DNA of 64,000 nucleotides, from positions 186,001 through 250,000 of the forward strand of contig NZ_JABAOB010000008.1 of NCBI RefSeq assembly GCF_012726295.1, read 5' to 3'. A model generated the notes under the pieces. That model was not told where the DNA came from. It was given only the letters and a program-made list of their open reading frames with translations, and searched no databases. Positions 51,477-60,133 of the stretch are shown here, piece after piece. This DNA comes from Chitinophaga sp. Ak27. GTDB lineage: Bacteria > Bacteroidota > Bacteroidia > Chitinophagales > Chitinophagaceae. How positions within the stretch are numbered: the first letter of the stretch is position 1; each line of letters opens with the position of its first letter. The translations under genes and the position numbers were made by a program.

Positions 51477-52823
51477 CTATTGCTTAGGAGCAACCCTGGT
51501 TTCTCCGTTGCGGGTTATGCGCATGGCGGTGGCGTTGCCATTGTTGTCGGTTACAAACTCGATATCGAAGCCGGCCTCATTGTCCAGGAAAAAGTGGGTA
51601 TTGTCTGCTGCACTCATGGGCGACCTTGGGCCTTTGTCGGGATAAGCTACCAGCTGCCCGTTTTCCAGCTTTAGCTCTACCAGCAGCGATTGGGCAGTGA
51701 TCTTATACATGCCGGTGTATTTTTTCAGGATGTCTTCACTCAATTTTACCGCTACTTTTTTGGTGGGTGTATAATATGGTTGTTGGTAACAAGCGGCCAG
51801 TATGCTTTTGGCAATGCCGTTAAGTGCAGGGGTTTCGGTATTGCTGAGTAAAATTATACAGATATCATCTTCCGGTACTCTCAGTAGCTGGGAGCGGAAA
51901 CCAAAAATGCCGCCGCTGTGCATGACTGCTTTATGTCCAAAGAGGGTGTCTATTTCCCAACCAAATCCATAATGGTTTTTTACAGGCGTGGTGGCCAGGG
52001 CGATAGATTGTGCGCTGATGATACGGTTCTGTTGCAGCGCCTGGTGAAAGCGGTACAGATCGCCGGTGGTAGCGTAAATGGCGCCCGCAGAAAAGGAAAC
52101 AGATGAGTCTACCAGGGGGGATATTTTCGTGTAATTATTCAGGCTATCGGCCACATATCCAATGGTTCGGTTGTTACTTTGAAGGTGCGCAAAGTCAAAC
52201 CCGCTGTGTTGCATGCCGGCTGGTTTGAAAATATATTTCCTCACTGCGGCTTCCCAGGGCATGCCGGTGGCTTTATGTACAATATATCCCAGCATGGAAT
52301 AGCCGGAGTTACTATAGTTCCAGCTGGTACCGGGTAAAAAATCCAATGGTTTGTCTTTAAAAAGTGCGATCATTTTTTCTTCTGTAGCCGGTTGTTCAGG
52401 ATGCCAGAGGTCCCTGTCCAGCCTGGTATAATTGAAGATGCCGGAGGTATGCGATAACAGTTGCCGGATGGTGATGCTATCTCCATGGGGATAAGCCGGG
52501 TAGAATTTGCTGATGTGGTCGTCGAGTGACAATTGATGCAGCTCTGCGAGTTTTAGGATCAGCGTGGAAGTAAAGGTTTTGGTAACAGAAGCCAGCTGGT
52601 ATTGACTGTTGGTGGTGTTGGGCGTATGGTCAGCCACGTTAGCCGGGCCATAGGCTTTATCTATCAGTATTTGTCCATGTACCGCCACGAGCGCCGTGCC
52701 GGAAAACTGGTGCTGATCATGATAAGCATAAAGGAGGGTATCAATTTTTTGTGTAGTAGTTTGGGCATACAGGGTTTGTACTGCGAAGAGGGTACACAAT
52801 AGGGGGAGTATTCTCTTGAGCAT
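51477..52823 (-). CDS. Serine hydrolase, class C beta-lactamase fold
   Basis: This 448-residue secreted serine hydrolase is of the beta-lactamase class C/penicillin-binding protein type. The signal peptide covers residues 1-20 (ending TLYAQ). The catalytic Ser79 and Lys82 are in ASVTKTFTS, the YxN motif is in SWNYSNSGYSMLGY, and the third motif is HSGGIFGFRS. A C-terminal domain of about 100 residues (DILKKYTGMYKITAQSLLVE) resembles the DUF3471-like lipocalin domain often fused in Bacteroidota. Such proteins are usually peptidases or esterases rather than resistance enzymes. It stands alone. Confidence 0.92.
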   Translation of the reverse strand: MLKRILPLLCTLFAVQTLYAQTTTQKIDTLLYAYHDQHQFSGTALVAVHGQILIDKAYGPANVADHTPNTTNSQYQLASVTKTFTSTLILKLAELHQLSLDDHISKFYPAYPHGDSITIRQLLSHTSGIFNYTRLDRDLWHPEQPATEEKMIALFKDKPLDFLPGTSWNYSNSGYSMLGYIVHKATGMPWEAAVRKYIFKPAGMQHSGFDFAHLQSNNRTIGYVADSLNNYTKISPLVDSSVSFSAGAIYATTGDLYRFHQALQQNRIISAQSIALATTPVKNHYGFGWEIDTLFGHKAVMHSGGIFGFRSQLLRVPEDDICIILLSNTETPALNGIAKSILAACYQQPYYTPTKKVAVKLSEDILKKYTGMYKITAQSLLVELKLENGQLVAYPDKGPRSPMSAADNTHFFLDNEAGFDIEFVTDNNGNATAMRITRNGETRVAPKQ

Positions 52824-52965
52824 AGCAAAAATTTTTGGAAAGGTAATATAGGGATGAGAAATGGGGTGGTAAATGTGATGGAACTATAGAAAAACAGGAC
52901 GAAACCAGTAAAGTGGTGTGCTAGTTAGTATTGGGATCGCAGTAGAAGCCAGGTGGAATGGCCGT

Positions 52966-53538
52966 TTACAGGCGATATTTTTTGTCTGCATGTTGTGCTT
53001 CGAAGTCTCTTATTTGTTGTTGCAGTACGCGTTTTTGTTGCAGATACTGTTTGAGGTCTAAACCTTGTTGCCTGGACGTTTCCAGTTGGGTAAGCGCTTT
53101 GTGTAGCTGGTAATAGACTTTTCTGATTTGTGTAGTTTCAGAGTTCCGGAAAGCCAGTACATCGGGGGCTTCGCGGATAATATCGACAGAAAATCCGTTC
53201 TGTACCCAGTTATTAAAGTTGTAGTCAAGTATGGCCATGCTACCAGTGTCGAGGGCGCCGTATGCAACGATGTATACAGTGGGATCGTTGTTTTGGCAGT
53301 GGAGGCAAATGGCCTGACCGCCGCTGTCATCGCCAATGCTAAGGTATTGTGGCAGATAGTGTTGTACCTGGTAATCGGCGTTGCGCTGGAGCAGTTGGGC
53401 CGTACCATATAGCAGCACCAGGTCGGTTACCGGCAGATCATCTTCCGTCATTTCTTTTAGCAGGAAATCGCGATAAGCACCCGGCAAAGGGAAGCCGAGT
53501 GCTTTTTCTATTTCAGCGATGCTAATGTTGTTCACCAT
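52966..53538 (-). CDS. SMI1/KNR4 (SUKH) family protein
   Basis: This 190-residue cytosolic protein of the SUKH superfamily belongs to a group many of whose bacterial members are immunity proteins against injected toxins. The fold is seen in IAEIEKALGFPLPGAYRDFL, YLPQYLSIGDDSGGQAICLH and SMAILDYNFNNWVQNGF. The tail is a charged helix (QQGLDLKQYLQQKRVLQQQ). No toxin gene is nearby, so it could be an orphan immunity gene or a housekeeping member. Its start overlaps the upstream TPR gene by 17 bases. Confidence 0.85.
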   Translation of the reverse strand: MVNNISIAEIEKALGFPLPGAYRDFLLKEMTEDDLPVTDLVLLYGTAQLLQRNADYQVQHYLPQYLSIGDDSGGQAICLHCQNNDPTVYIVAYGALDTGSMAILDYNFNNWVQNGFSVDIIREAPDVLAFRNSETTQIRKVYYQLHKALTQLETSRQQGLDLKQYLQQKRVLQQQIRDFEAQHADKKYRL

Positions 53539-54742
53539 TTTTAAGCTGTGTTAACCATTGCTGGGCGAATTCGTTGCCTGGTTCCAGTTTGATCACCTCT
53601 TCGAAAGCGGCGATGGCGTTGGGCAGCTGGTCCATATTGTAGAACAATACGGCCCGGTTTACGTGAACATAAGGATCGTTCGGGGCCAGTTTCAACACTT
53701 CATCATAGATTGCCAGTGCCTCTTCGTCGAGCTGAAGCAGCATAAAGATGGATCCTTTATTCATCATCAGGTTAGGCTCTCCGGGCGACAGTTCCAGGCC
53801 TTTGTTGGCGTATTGCAATGCCAGTCGTAGTTTGGTGATTACGCCCATTTGGGTATCCTGGTTATAGCCGTTATCTTCCATGTAAGTGATGGTGGCATTG
53901 GCTTCCTGAAGGATTTTTATTACCTGTTGTTCATACCAGCCGGCGCTTTTTTCTACATTTTCAGAGAAGGGAACATTTTCCAGGTCTATTTCTTCTGCAG
54001 CATCCGTGCCGGGTTTCATTTTATCGGCTGCCGGCGCATACCACCATTCACAGAATTTTCCCAGTTCGCCGCCGATAGGCAGTTCATCGGAAGGTGGTAA
54101 GGTGTCCGCATCAATGGCATCGTTGGCCAGTACCAGTTCCAGTATGGATTCCAGTGCTTTGTAATCGATAGGTTCCCCCATTTGTTCTGCATTCATCACG
54201 ATGTAGGGCATCAGCTGGTAGTAGCTGGCCAGCAGGCTGGTGTTTTTTTGTTCGCCTGCCAGCTCCGCAATTTCGTGTGACATGGTAAATACGTCAATTT
54301 CTTCCGGGGCTATTGCGTCGTCGCCGGTCAGGGTACCATTGTCTACCAGGTCGGTCCAGAGTAGGGAGCCGGCGTCGCAGTATAAAACATAGCGGTGGGT
54401 AGTATGGTCGTAGTTGGCGTAGCCTGCAACCGGGTTGGTTTCAGCGTCCCATTCGGCGGTTGGCTGCTCGTAGATAAAGCTAAATTTTTTGCTGGCTTCC
54501 AGCGCATCAAACCAGGCTTTATGGGCTTCGTAGGCCGGATGAGCGCTGAGGGGAAATGTATATACAAATCGGTGTTTGATCAGCGTATCTATTACGCGGA
54601 AATGGGTAAAGCCGGTATCAAACTGTTTTTGTACTTGATAGAGATTGTAGAAAAGACTTCTTCGGTCGAGTTCTTCTTCGGGGCTTTCGTCCAGGCAATA
54701 AACGGATAATTCCACCCATGATTCAACTTCATGCATCGACAT
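53522..54742 (-). CDS. TPR-containing protein coupled to the SUKH gene
   Basis: This 406-residue cytosolic protein is of unknown family in its first 290 residues, which are acidic (VYCLDESPEEELDRRSLFY). The last 90 residues form about three TPR repeats: LQYANKGLELSPGEPNLMMN, LALYDEVLKL-like and IAAFEEVIKLEPGNEFAQQ. The TPR part probably binds a partner protein. The downstream SUKH gene overlaps it by 17 bases, so the two proteins are likely made together. The function is unknown. Confidence 0.8.
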   Translation of the reverse strand: MSMHEVESWVELSVYCLDESPEEELDRRSLFYNLYQVQKQFDTGFTHFRVIDTLIKHRFVYTFPLSAHPAYEAHKAWFDALEASKKFSFIYEQPTAEWDAETNPVAGYANYDHTTHRYVLYCDAGSLLWTDLVDNGTLTGDDAIAPEEIDVFTMSHEIAELAGEQKNTSLLASYYQLMPYIVMNAEQMGEPIDYKALESILELVLANDAIDADTLPPSDELPIGGELGKFCEWWYAPAADKMKPGTDAAEEIDLENVPFSENVEKSAGWYEQQVIKILQEANATITYMEDNGYNQDTQMGVITKLRLALQYANKGLELSPGEPNLMMNKGSIFMLLQLDEEALAIYDEVLKLAPNDPYVHVNRAVLFYNMDQLPNAIAAFEEVIKLEPGNEFAQQWLTQLKNGEQH

Positions 54743-54781
54743 ATGTAGCGTGGTTTTTAGGCAAAACTACGTAAAAAGCAT

Positions 54782-54891
54782 AAAGCATAAGGCAGAAAGC
54801 AAAAAGCTATTGTGGAGAATGACCAAAGCATATTGAAATATCCGCTGAGATCATTCTCCACAATAGCTTTTTGCTTTCAGCTTTATGCTTT
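54782..54891. repeat. Long inverted repeat with AAAGCATAAAGC words (copy 2)
   Basis: The left arm (54782-54822) and right arm (54851-54891) are each 41 bases and match at 39 positions, with a 28-base spacer. They share words with the repeat at 13048-13168, including GCAAAAAGCT and AAAGCATAA. The right arm runs into the isomerase gene and supplies its stop codon and last residues. It could end that gene's transcript, and it lies upstream of the TPR gene on the same strand. Confidence 0.88.
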
Positions 54892-55869
54892 CAACAGTAC
54901 ATTCTTCACGTATTTGTAGCTTTTGGTGACGCTCTGGAACGGATCGATGGTAATTTTGTCTTGTTCTACAAACAGGTGTTTTACACCTGCCAGTTTCGCC
55001 TGGGCAAATATTTTATGGAAGTTGATACTGCCGGTACCTACTTCTGCAAAGGTAACGCCGGAGAGCAGCTCCATGGAAGTTTTGTTTTCTGTGCCGGCGG
55101 CAGTGAGACTGGCAGTATTGTTTTTATCCATGTCTTTTACATGCCAGGCAACAAAACGGCCGGGTGCTTCTTTAAAGAGAGCTATTGGGTCGCGGCCTGA
55201 TTTTACTGCCCAGAAGAGGTCCAGCTCAAAGGATACGAGGGAAGGATCTGTTTCTTTGAGCATAATATCATAGCCGGTACCGTTGGTATCTGTTAGTGGT
55301 TTAAATTCCCAGTAGTGGTTATGGTAGCCAATGTGCAGGTTTGCTTTTTTACAGATTTCGCCTGCTTTATTGAGTTGTTCTGCCATGAATTTATAATCAT
55401 CGGCTACCAGTTTTTTATCCCAGAGGGAGAGTGGTAATACTGGTACGATGAAATAGCGTTGACCCAATGCGGCGGCCAGTTCAATTTGCGGCTGCAGGGC
55501 ATCTGCGTTACCATTGCCGCGGGTGAGGTAGTCGTTGAGCTGATAGTGGCCGCTGGGCGTTACCAGTTGATGCTGTTGTAAAACGGCCCCCAGTTCTTTA
55601 GGCTTGAGGCCCCAGAATTCGCCTTTATCGCCGGCGCCCTGGAAGCCATAGAATGTTTCTACTTCGCGGTAGCCAATGCCTGCTACTTTAGCCAGGGTTC
55701 CTTTAGGGTCTTTGTCCAGCTGATCGCGCAGCGTATACAGCTGGATACCGATTTTCTTAGGGAGTGCTTTGTTGCCGGTCATAGCCAGGAGGCTGCCGGG
55801 GAGCATCATGCCTGCTGCCATCAATCCTGTTTGCTGGAGAAAGGAGCGTCTCGAAGTATGCATGGTCAT
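54883..55869 (-). CDS. Sugar phosphate isomerase/epimerase-family protein, Tat-exported
   Basis: This 328-residue TIM-barrel protein of the xylose-isomerase-like (AP endonuclease 2) superfamily probably isomerises or epimerises a sugar derivative. A twin-arginine signal (HTSRRSFLQQTGLMAAGMM) is at the start. The barrel begins KKIGIQLYTLRDQLDKDP and carries metal-ligand-like residues in HIGYHNHYWEFKP, VSFELDLFWAVKSG, FVAWHVKDMD and the final HLFVEQDKI. The frame extends 18 codons upstream, but the ATG at 55867-55869 or 55861-55863 gives the normal signal. The last codons (LLKA) lie inside an inverted repeat. Confidence 0.9.
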   Translation of the reverse strand: MTMHTSRRSFLQQTGLMAAGMMLPGSLLAMTGNKALPKKIGIQLYTLRDQLDKDPKGTLAKVAGIGYREVETFYGFQGAGDKGEFWGLKPKELGAVLQQHQLVTPSGHYQLNDYLTRGNGNADALQPQIELAAALGQRYFIVPVLPLSLWDKKLVADDYKFMAEQLNKAGEICKKANLHIGYHNHYWEFKPLTDTNGTGYDIMLKETDPSLVSFELDLFWAVKSGRDPIALFKEAPGRFVAWHVKDMDKNNTASLTAAGTENKTSMELLSGVTFAEVGTGSINFHKIFAQAKLAGVKHLFVEQDKITIDPFQSVTKSYKYVKNVLLKA

Positions 55870-56164
55870 AAAAGATTTATAACGTGGGTAAATGTTGAAC
55901 CACTGCAGTGGTATATAAAGCAATTTAATAAAACGATTTTATCTTGACCGAATTTTTTAACAACCATGCGAGGAGCTGGTACTTTTTTGCAGAAACCGGC
56001 AGAATAATACAATAAAAAGATAGTTTGCTATAACGGAAAGGTAAGTACGGAAAAATAAATATTCCTTTGTAATGCTGGCTGGTAGCTAATTGGGCGGCCC
56101 TTGTGCTACATCATTGCAGCGGCTGTTTTTATTCCTGTAATTTTTGAGTGGAGGAGGTTTTAAA

Positions 56165-57394
56165 ATGGTTAAATTGTTAGTAGTTACTTGTCTAAAACCT
56201 TTGTCCAACATGCGTGTTTTTTTCAGCAGTGTAAAACAGGCCGAAAAGGGTACCCGCCAGAAATCCAGGTTGCGGGAGTGGATAGAGGCGGTACTTTTTG
56301 CCGTTGTTGCTGCTACCCTGATCCGGACTTTTATTTTTGAGGCGTTTGTTATCCCCAGCGCTTCCATGGAAAAGACCCTGTTAATCAATGATTTTATTTT
56401 TGTGAGTAAAGTCAGTTATGGTCCCCGCATTCCTATTACCCCGCTGGCCTGGCCTTTTACTAACCATACCATGCCTTTTACAAAAGAGGTAGCTCCCTTT
56501 TCCACGGCTGTACAATGGCCTTACAGGCGGCTGCCGGGATTTGGGCATATTGAGCGGAATGATATAGTGGTGTTTAATTATCCCTGCGGGGATACGGTGC
56601 TGAAGAATAAAGCAGGGGAAGATGAAGACTATTATAGCATGGCTGGTTTAGGTGCGGAATACGTACACAAAAATTACGGACCACCCATTACCAGGCCGGT
56701 AGATAAGCGGGAAACCTGGATCAAGCGCTGTATAGCGGTGAGTGGCGACACTATTGAGATCGTGAGCGGCGAAGTATATATCAATCACCGCCCGGGCAGG
56801 ATACCTCCGCATTTCCAGGCGCGGTACTATGTGACCATGCCGGACCGCCAGCGACTAAGTGAGGCCATGTTGGACAAGCTGGGTACAGATCACATTCCGC
56901 GGCCCATGCGCGATTCGGGCATGTTTATACACAACCTGTCGCTGGATAACCTGGATACCCTCTATACCAGGGGGGCGCAGATAAAGCGGGTGATTGTGGA
57001 AGGCTACGGCGATAACAGGATATTTCCCTTCGATAGCAAACATTATGAGTGGACACAGGATTGTATGGGCCCCATCTATGTTCCTAAAAAAGGTGTTACC
57101 GTGACACTTGATTCTTTAACCCTGCCTTTTTACCGCCGCATTATCGATACCTATGAGCATAATACGTTGCAAGTGGTGGGCAACAAAATTTATATCAATA
57201 GCCAGGAAACCAGTACCTATACGTTTAAAATGAATTATTACTGGATGATGGGTGATAACCGTAACGAGTCGACAGATTCGCGTTTCTGGGGTTTTGTGCC
57301 GGAAGACCATATTGTAGGAAAGGCCTGGATTATCTGGATGAGCTTTGACCATGGCCATATCCGCTGGCGACGACTGTTTAATGCGATTAAATGA
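56165..57394 (+). CDS. lepB: Signal peptidase I
   Basis: This inner-membrane serine protease cuts signal peptides from exported proteins. One helix (about 36-56, WIEAVLFAVVAATLIRTFIF) precedes the catalytic Ser in IPSASMEKTLL. The catalytic Lys is in KRCIAVSGDTIEI, and box E is GDNRNESTDSRFWGFVPEDH. At 409 residues it is longer than E. coli LepB, because of a loop of about 150 residues between boxes D and E, as in other Bacteroidota. The start is uncertain: the ATG at 56165 is preceded by GAGGAGG, a TTG lies at 56144, and an ATG at 56210 (MRVFFSSVKQ) is also plausible. Confidence 0.93.
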   Translation: MVKLLVVTCLKPLSNMRVFFSSVKQAEKGTRQKSRLREWIEAVLFAVVAATLIRTFIFEAFVIPSASMEKTLLINDFIFVSKVSYGPRIPITPLAWPFTNHTMPFTKEVAPFSTAVQWPYRRLPGFGHIERNDIVVFNYPCGDTVLKNKAGEDEDYYSMAGLGAEYVHKNYGPPITRPVDKRETWIKRCIAVSGDTIEIVSGEVYINHRPGRIPPHFQARYYVTMPDRQRLSEAMLDKLGTDHIPRPMRDSGMFIHNLSLDNLDTLYTRGAQIKRVIVEGYGDNRIFPFDSKHYEWTQDCMGPIYVPKKGVTVTLDSLTLPFYRRIIDTYEHNTLQVVGNKIYINSQETSTYTFKMNYYWMMGDNRNESTDSRFWGFVPEDHIVGKAWIIWMSFDHGHIRWRRLFNAIK

Positions 57395-57488
57395 CAGCTG
57401 GGGAACACAAAATCCCCCGGGTGGTTTATCAGCTATGGCAGAGGGCTGTATGGTGTTTTGGTGATTTTTAAATTCGTACTTTCGCAGT

Positions 57489-58451
57489 ATGCCCGTATTG
57501 CATCATTCAGATTACAGAGCGCCATTCCTCCTGCAGAATCGTCATATGTTAACGATTTATCCTTCCCTGTTTCGAAGTATCGCTCCTGCGTCTTACCGGC
57601 GGGAACGCATTCCTACACCGGATAGCGACTTCCTGGACCTGGATTTCAGCGAAAAAGGGAATGACCGTATCGTGGTGATTTTGCATGGCCTGGAGGGAAA
57701 TTCAACGCGTAAGTATGTACTGGGCATGGTGCATATTTTTAATGAAGCAGGCTTCGACACCGTGTCTATGAATTTCCGTGGCTGCAGCGGGGAGCCCAAT
57801 AAAAACCTGTGTTTTTATCATAGCGGGGAAACGGGTGACCTGCATACCGTGATTACCTACCTGCAAACATTGGGAAAATACAAAGCCATACACCTGGTCG
57901 GTTTTTCGTTGGGAGGCAATGTAACGCTCAAGTATCTGGGGGAAAGGGGAAGTCAGCTGAAAGGCGTCATTAAATCGGCCGTAGCCATCTCGGTGCCCTG
58001 CGATCTTAAAAGCAGTTCGGCTGAATTGGAGAAACGGCATAATATCATTTACATGCAGCGATTCATCCGCGACCTGGGAGAGAAGCTGCGGTTAAAGGAA
58101 CAACTGTACCCGGGCCGTATCGACTTGTCGGGTTACAACGCTGTAAAGTCATTCCGGCAATTTGACGACCGCTACACCGCGCCCATACATGGCTTTCGGG
58201 ATGCATTGCAATACTGGGAGGAATGCAGCTCCCGCAAATACCTCCACAGGATAGAGGTGCCTGCTTTGCTGATCAATGCCATCGACGATCCCTTTCTGAG
58301 CAGGGAATGTTATCCTTATGACCAGGCTTCCAATAGCACCTGTTTTTTCCTGGAAACACCGCAACAGGGCGGACATGTAGGCTTTGTAAAATTCGGCGCA
58401 CCGTATTACTGGTCAGAACAAAGGGCCTTATCGTTCTTGCAGGAGGCGTAA
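57489..58451 (+). CDS. YheT-like alpha/beta hydrolase
   Basis: This 320-residue cytosolic hydrolase of the YheT/EMB8 group has an unknown substrate, perhaps a lipid ester. Motifs include VVILHGLEGNSTRKYVLGM (oxyanion region), VSMNFRGCSGEPNKN, and the nucleophile elbow LVGFSLGGNVTLKYLGE with the catalytic Ser. The late Asp is in LLINAIDDPFLSRECYP and the His in GGHVGFVKF. The start has PFLLQNRHMLTIYPSLFR, typical of the family. It begins 94 bases after lepB. Confidence 0.92.
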   Translation: MPVLHHSDYRAPFLLQNRHMLTIYPSLFRSIAPASYRRERIPTPDSDFLDLDFSEKGNDRIVVILHGLEGNSTRKYVLGMVHIFNEAGFDTVSMNFRGCSGEPNKNLCFYHSGETGDLHTVITYLQTLGKYKAIHLVGFSLGGNVTLKYLGERGSQLKGVIKSAVAISVPCDLKSSSAELEKRHNIIYMQRFIRDLGEKLRLKEQLYPGRIDLSGYNAVKSFRQFDDRYTAPIHGFRDALQYWEECSSRKYLHRIEVPALLINAIDDPFLSRECYPYDQASNSTCFFLETPQQGGHVGFVKFGAPYYWSEQRALSFLQEA

Positions 58452-58503
58452 ATAGTTTGTATTTTGATACCCGCTTTAGCGTAGACGAATTATTTATTTT
58501 GCT

Positions 58504-59913
58504 ATGAAAAGAACTGGTCAAATTTTTTCGAGCCTTGCCCTGCTCCTGGGCTGCTATACTAACGGAAACAGCCAACAGAAAGTGCCTGGTATCAGCTATT
58601 GGCTTACTTCTCCCGATAAATCTGTTGTGCTGCAACAACAGCCGCGTACTTTGTTGTTTAGCGCCGTGAAAAAAGATATACCCGTTATAACGGTAGACGA
58701 TACCCGCACCTTCCAGGGGATAGACGGATTCGGGTTTACGCTCACCGGAGGAAGCGCTACGCTGATCAACCAGCTGCCGGCCGGCCAGCAGGATGCTTTG
58801 CTGAAAGAATTATTTCTTACCAAAGAAAATGGCATCGGTATCAGTTACCTGCGCCTGAGCATCGGAGCCTCTGATTTGAGCGCCAGCGTATTCACCTACG
58901 ATGATATGCCCGAGGGAGAAACAGATCCCGAGCTGAAGCATTTTACCATCAATGAAGAAAAGAAAGACCTGATCCCCGTATTAAAGAAGATTGTGGCCCT
59001 GAATCCTGCCATCAAAATATTAGGCTCTCCCTGGACGCCGCCGGCGTGGATGAAAACCAACGAATCTTTTATTGGTGGTAGTTTAAAGCCGGAGTATTAC
59101 AGCGTGTATGCACAATATTTTGTGAGATATATAGAGGCGATGAAAGCCGCCGGTATTACCATCGACGCCATCACGATTCAGAATGAGCCGTTGCATCCCA
59201 AAAATAATCCGAGCATGCTGATGCTGGCGCCAGACCAGGCCGCTTTTATCCGGGATCACCTGGGACCTGTGTTTAAAAAGGCCCGCATCAAAACGAAGAT
59301 CATCTTGTATGATCACAACTGCGATAAGCCGGAATACCCTATTTCTATTCTGCAGGATGCCGCCGCCAATCCGTATATCGACGGATCTGCTTTTCATTTA
59401 TACGGTGGTACTATCGATGCGCTCAGTAAGGTACACGACTTGTTTCCAGGTAAGCATTTGTATTTTACAGAACAGTGGTCGAATGGAAAGGGCAGCTTTG
59501 CTGAGGAGCTGACAACGAATACCACGCAGCTGATCATTGGCGCCACCCGCAACTGGGCGCGTAATGTACTGCAATGGAATCTGGCCGCCGATGCGCAATG
59601 GAACCCGCATACCGATAAAGGAGGCTGTTCCCAGTGCCTGGGAGCAATTACCATTGATGGAAATGCTATTTCACGTAATTCTTCTTATTATGTGATCGGG
59701 CATGCCTCTAAATTTGTGCCTGCCGGTTCGGTGAGGATTGCATCCGATATTCCCGGTAAACTGGATAACGTAGCCTTTAAAACGCCTGGCGGGAAAAAAG
59801 TACTGATTGTCGTGAATAACGACACCCTGCCGCAAACTTTCCAGATCAGCGTGCGCGGGAAACAGGCCACGGCGTCGCTGAACAGCGGCGAGGTAGCCAC
59901 GTTTGTCTGGTAA
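58504..59913 (+). CDS. GH30-family glucosylceramidase or beta-1,6-glucanase
   Basis: This 469-residue secreted glycosidase of family GH30 has a signal peptide with lipobox-like LLLGC. The TIM barrel shows FQGIDGFGFTLTGGSATLIN, YLRLSIGASDLSASVF and ILGSPWTPPAWMKTN. The acid/base Glu is in TIQNEPLHPKNNPSM and the nucleophile Glu in LYFTEQWSNGKG. A small beta-sandwich domain ends the protein (AGSVRIASDIPGKL). GH30 enzymes of this layout cut beta-glucosyl bonds in glucosylceramide or beta-1,6-glucan. The next gene is a GH116, also acting on beta-glucosides. Confidence 0.92.
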   Translation: MKRTGQIFSSLALLLGCYTNGNSQQKVPGISYWLTSPDKSVVLQQQPRTLLFSAVKKDIPVITVDDTRTFQGIDGFGFTLTGGSATLINQLPAGQQDALLKELFLTKENGIGISYLRLSIGASDLSASVFTYDDMPEGETDPELKHFTINEEKKDLIPVLKKIVALNPAIKILGSPWTPPAWMKTNESFIGGSLKPEYYSVYAQYFVRYIEAMKAAGITIDAITIQNEPLHPKNNPSMLMLAPDQAAFIRDHLGPVFKKARIKTKIILYDHNCDKPEYPISILQDAAANPYIDGSAFHLYGGTIDALSKVHDLFPGKHLYFTEQWSNGKGSFAEELTTNTTQLIIGATRNWARNVLQWNLAADAQWNPHTDKGGCSQCLGAITIDGNAISRNSSYYVIGHASKFVPAGSVRIASDIPGKLDNVAFKTPGGKKVLIVVNNDTLPQTFQISVRGKQATASLNSGEVATFVW

Positions 59914-60133
59914 TGCTTTATTCTCCTTTCATGGTGTTGGTTTAACCGGGATGATGAACCCTCCGGAAGGTTCTATATATTGTTAAGACACCGTTATGAA
60001 ATAACACTACCAAAAATATTACAGTGAACAATGATAGTGATGCTTTCAGGGCGTTGTATTTGTACCTGATACCTATTTTGTTCGAAATACTGTATGAATT
60101 TATAGCATCGCATTTTTTACCGAATATGTTACT

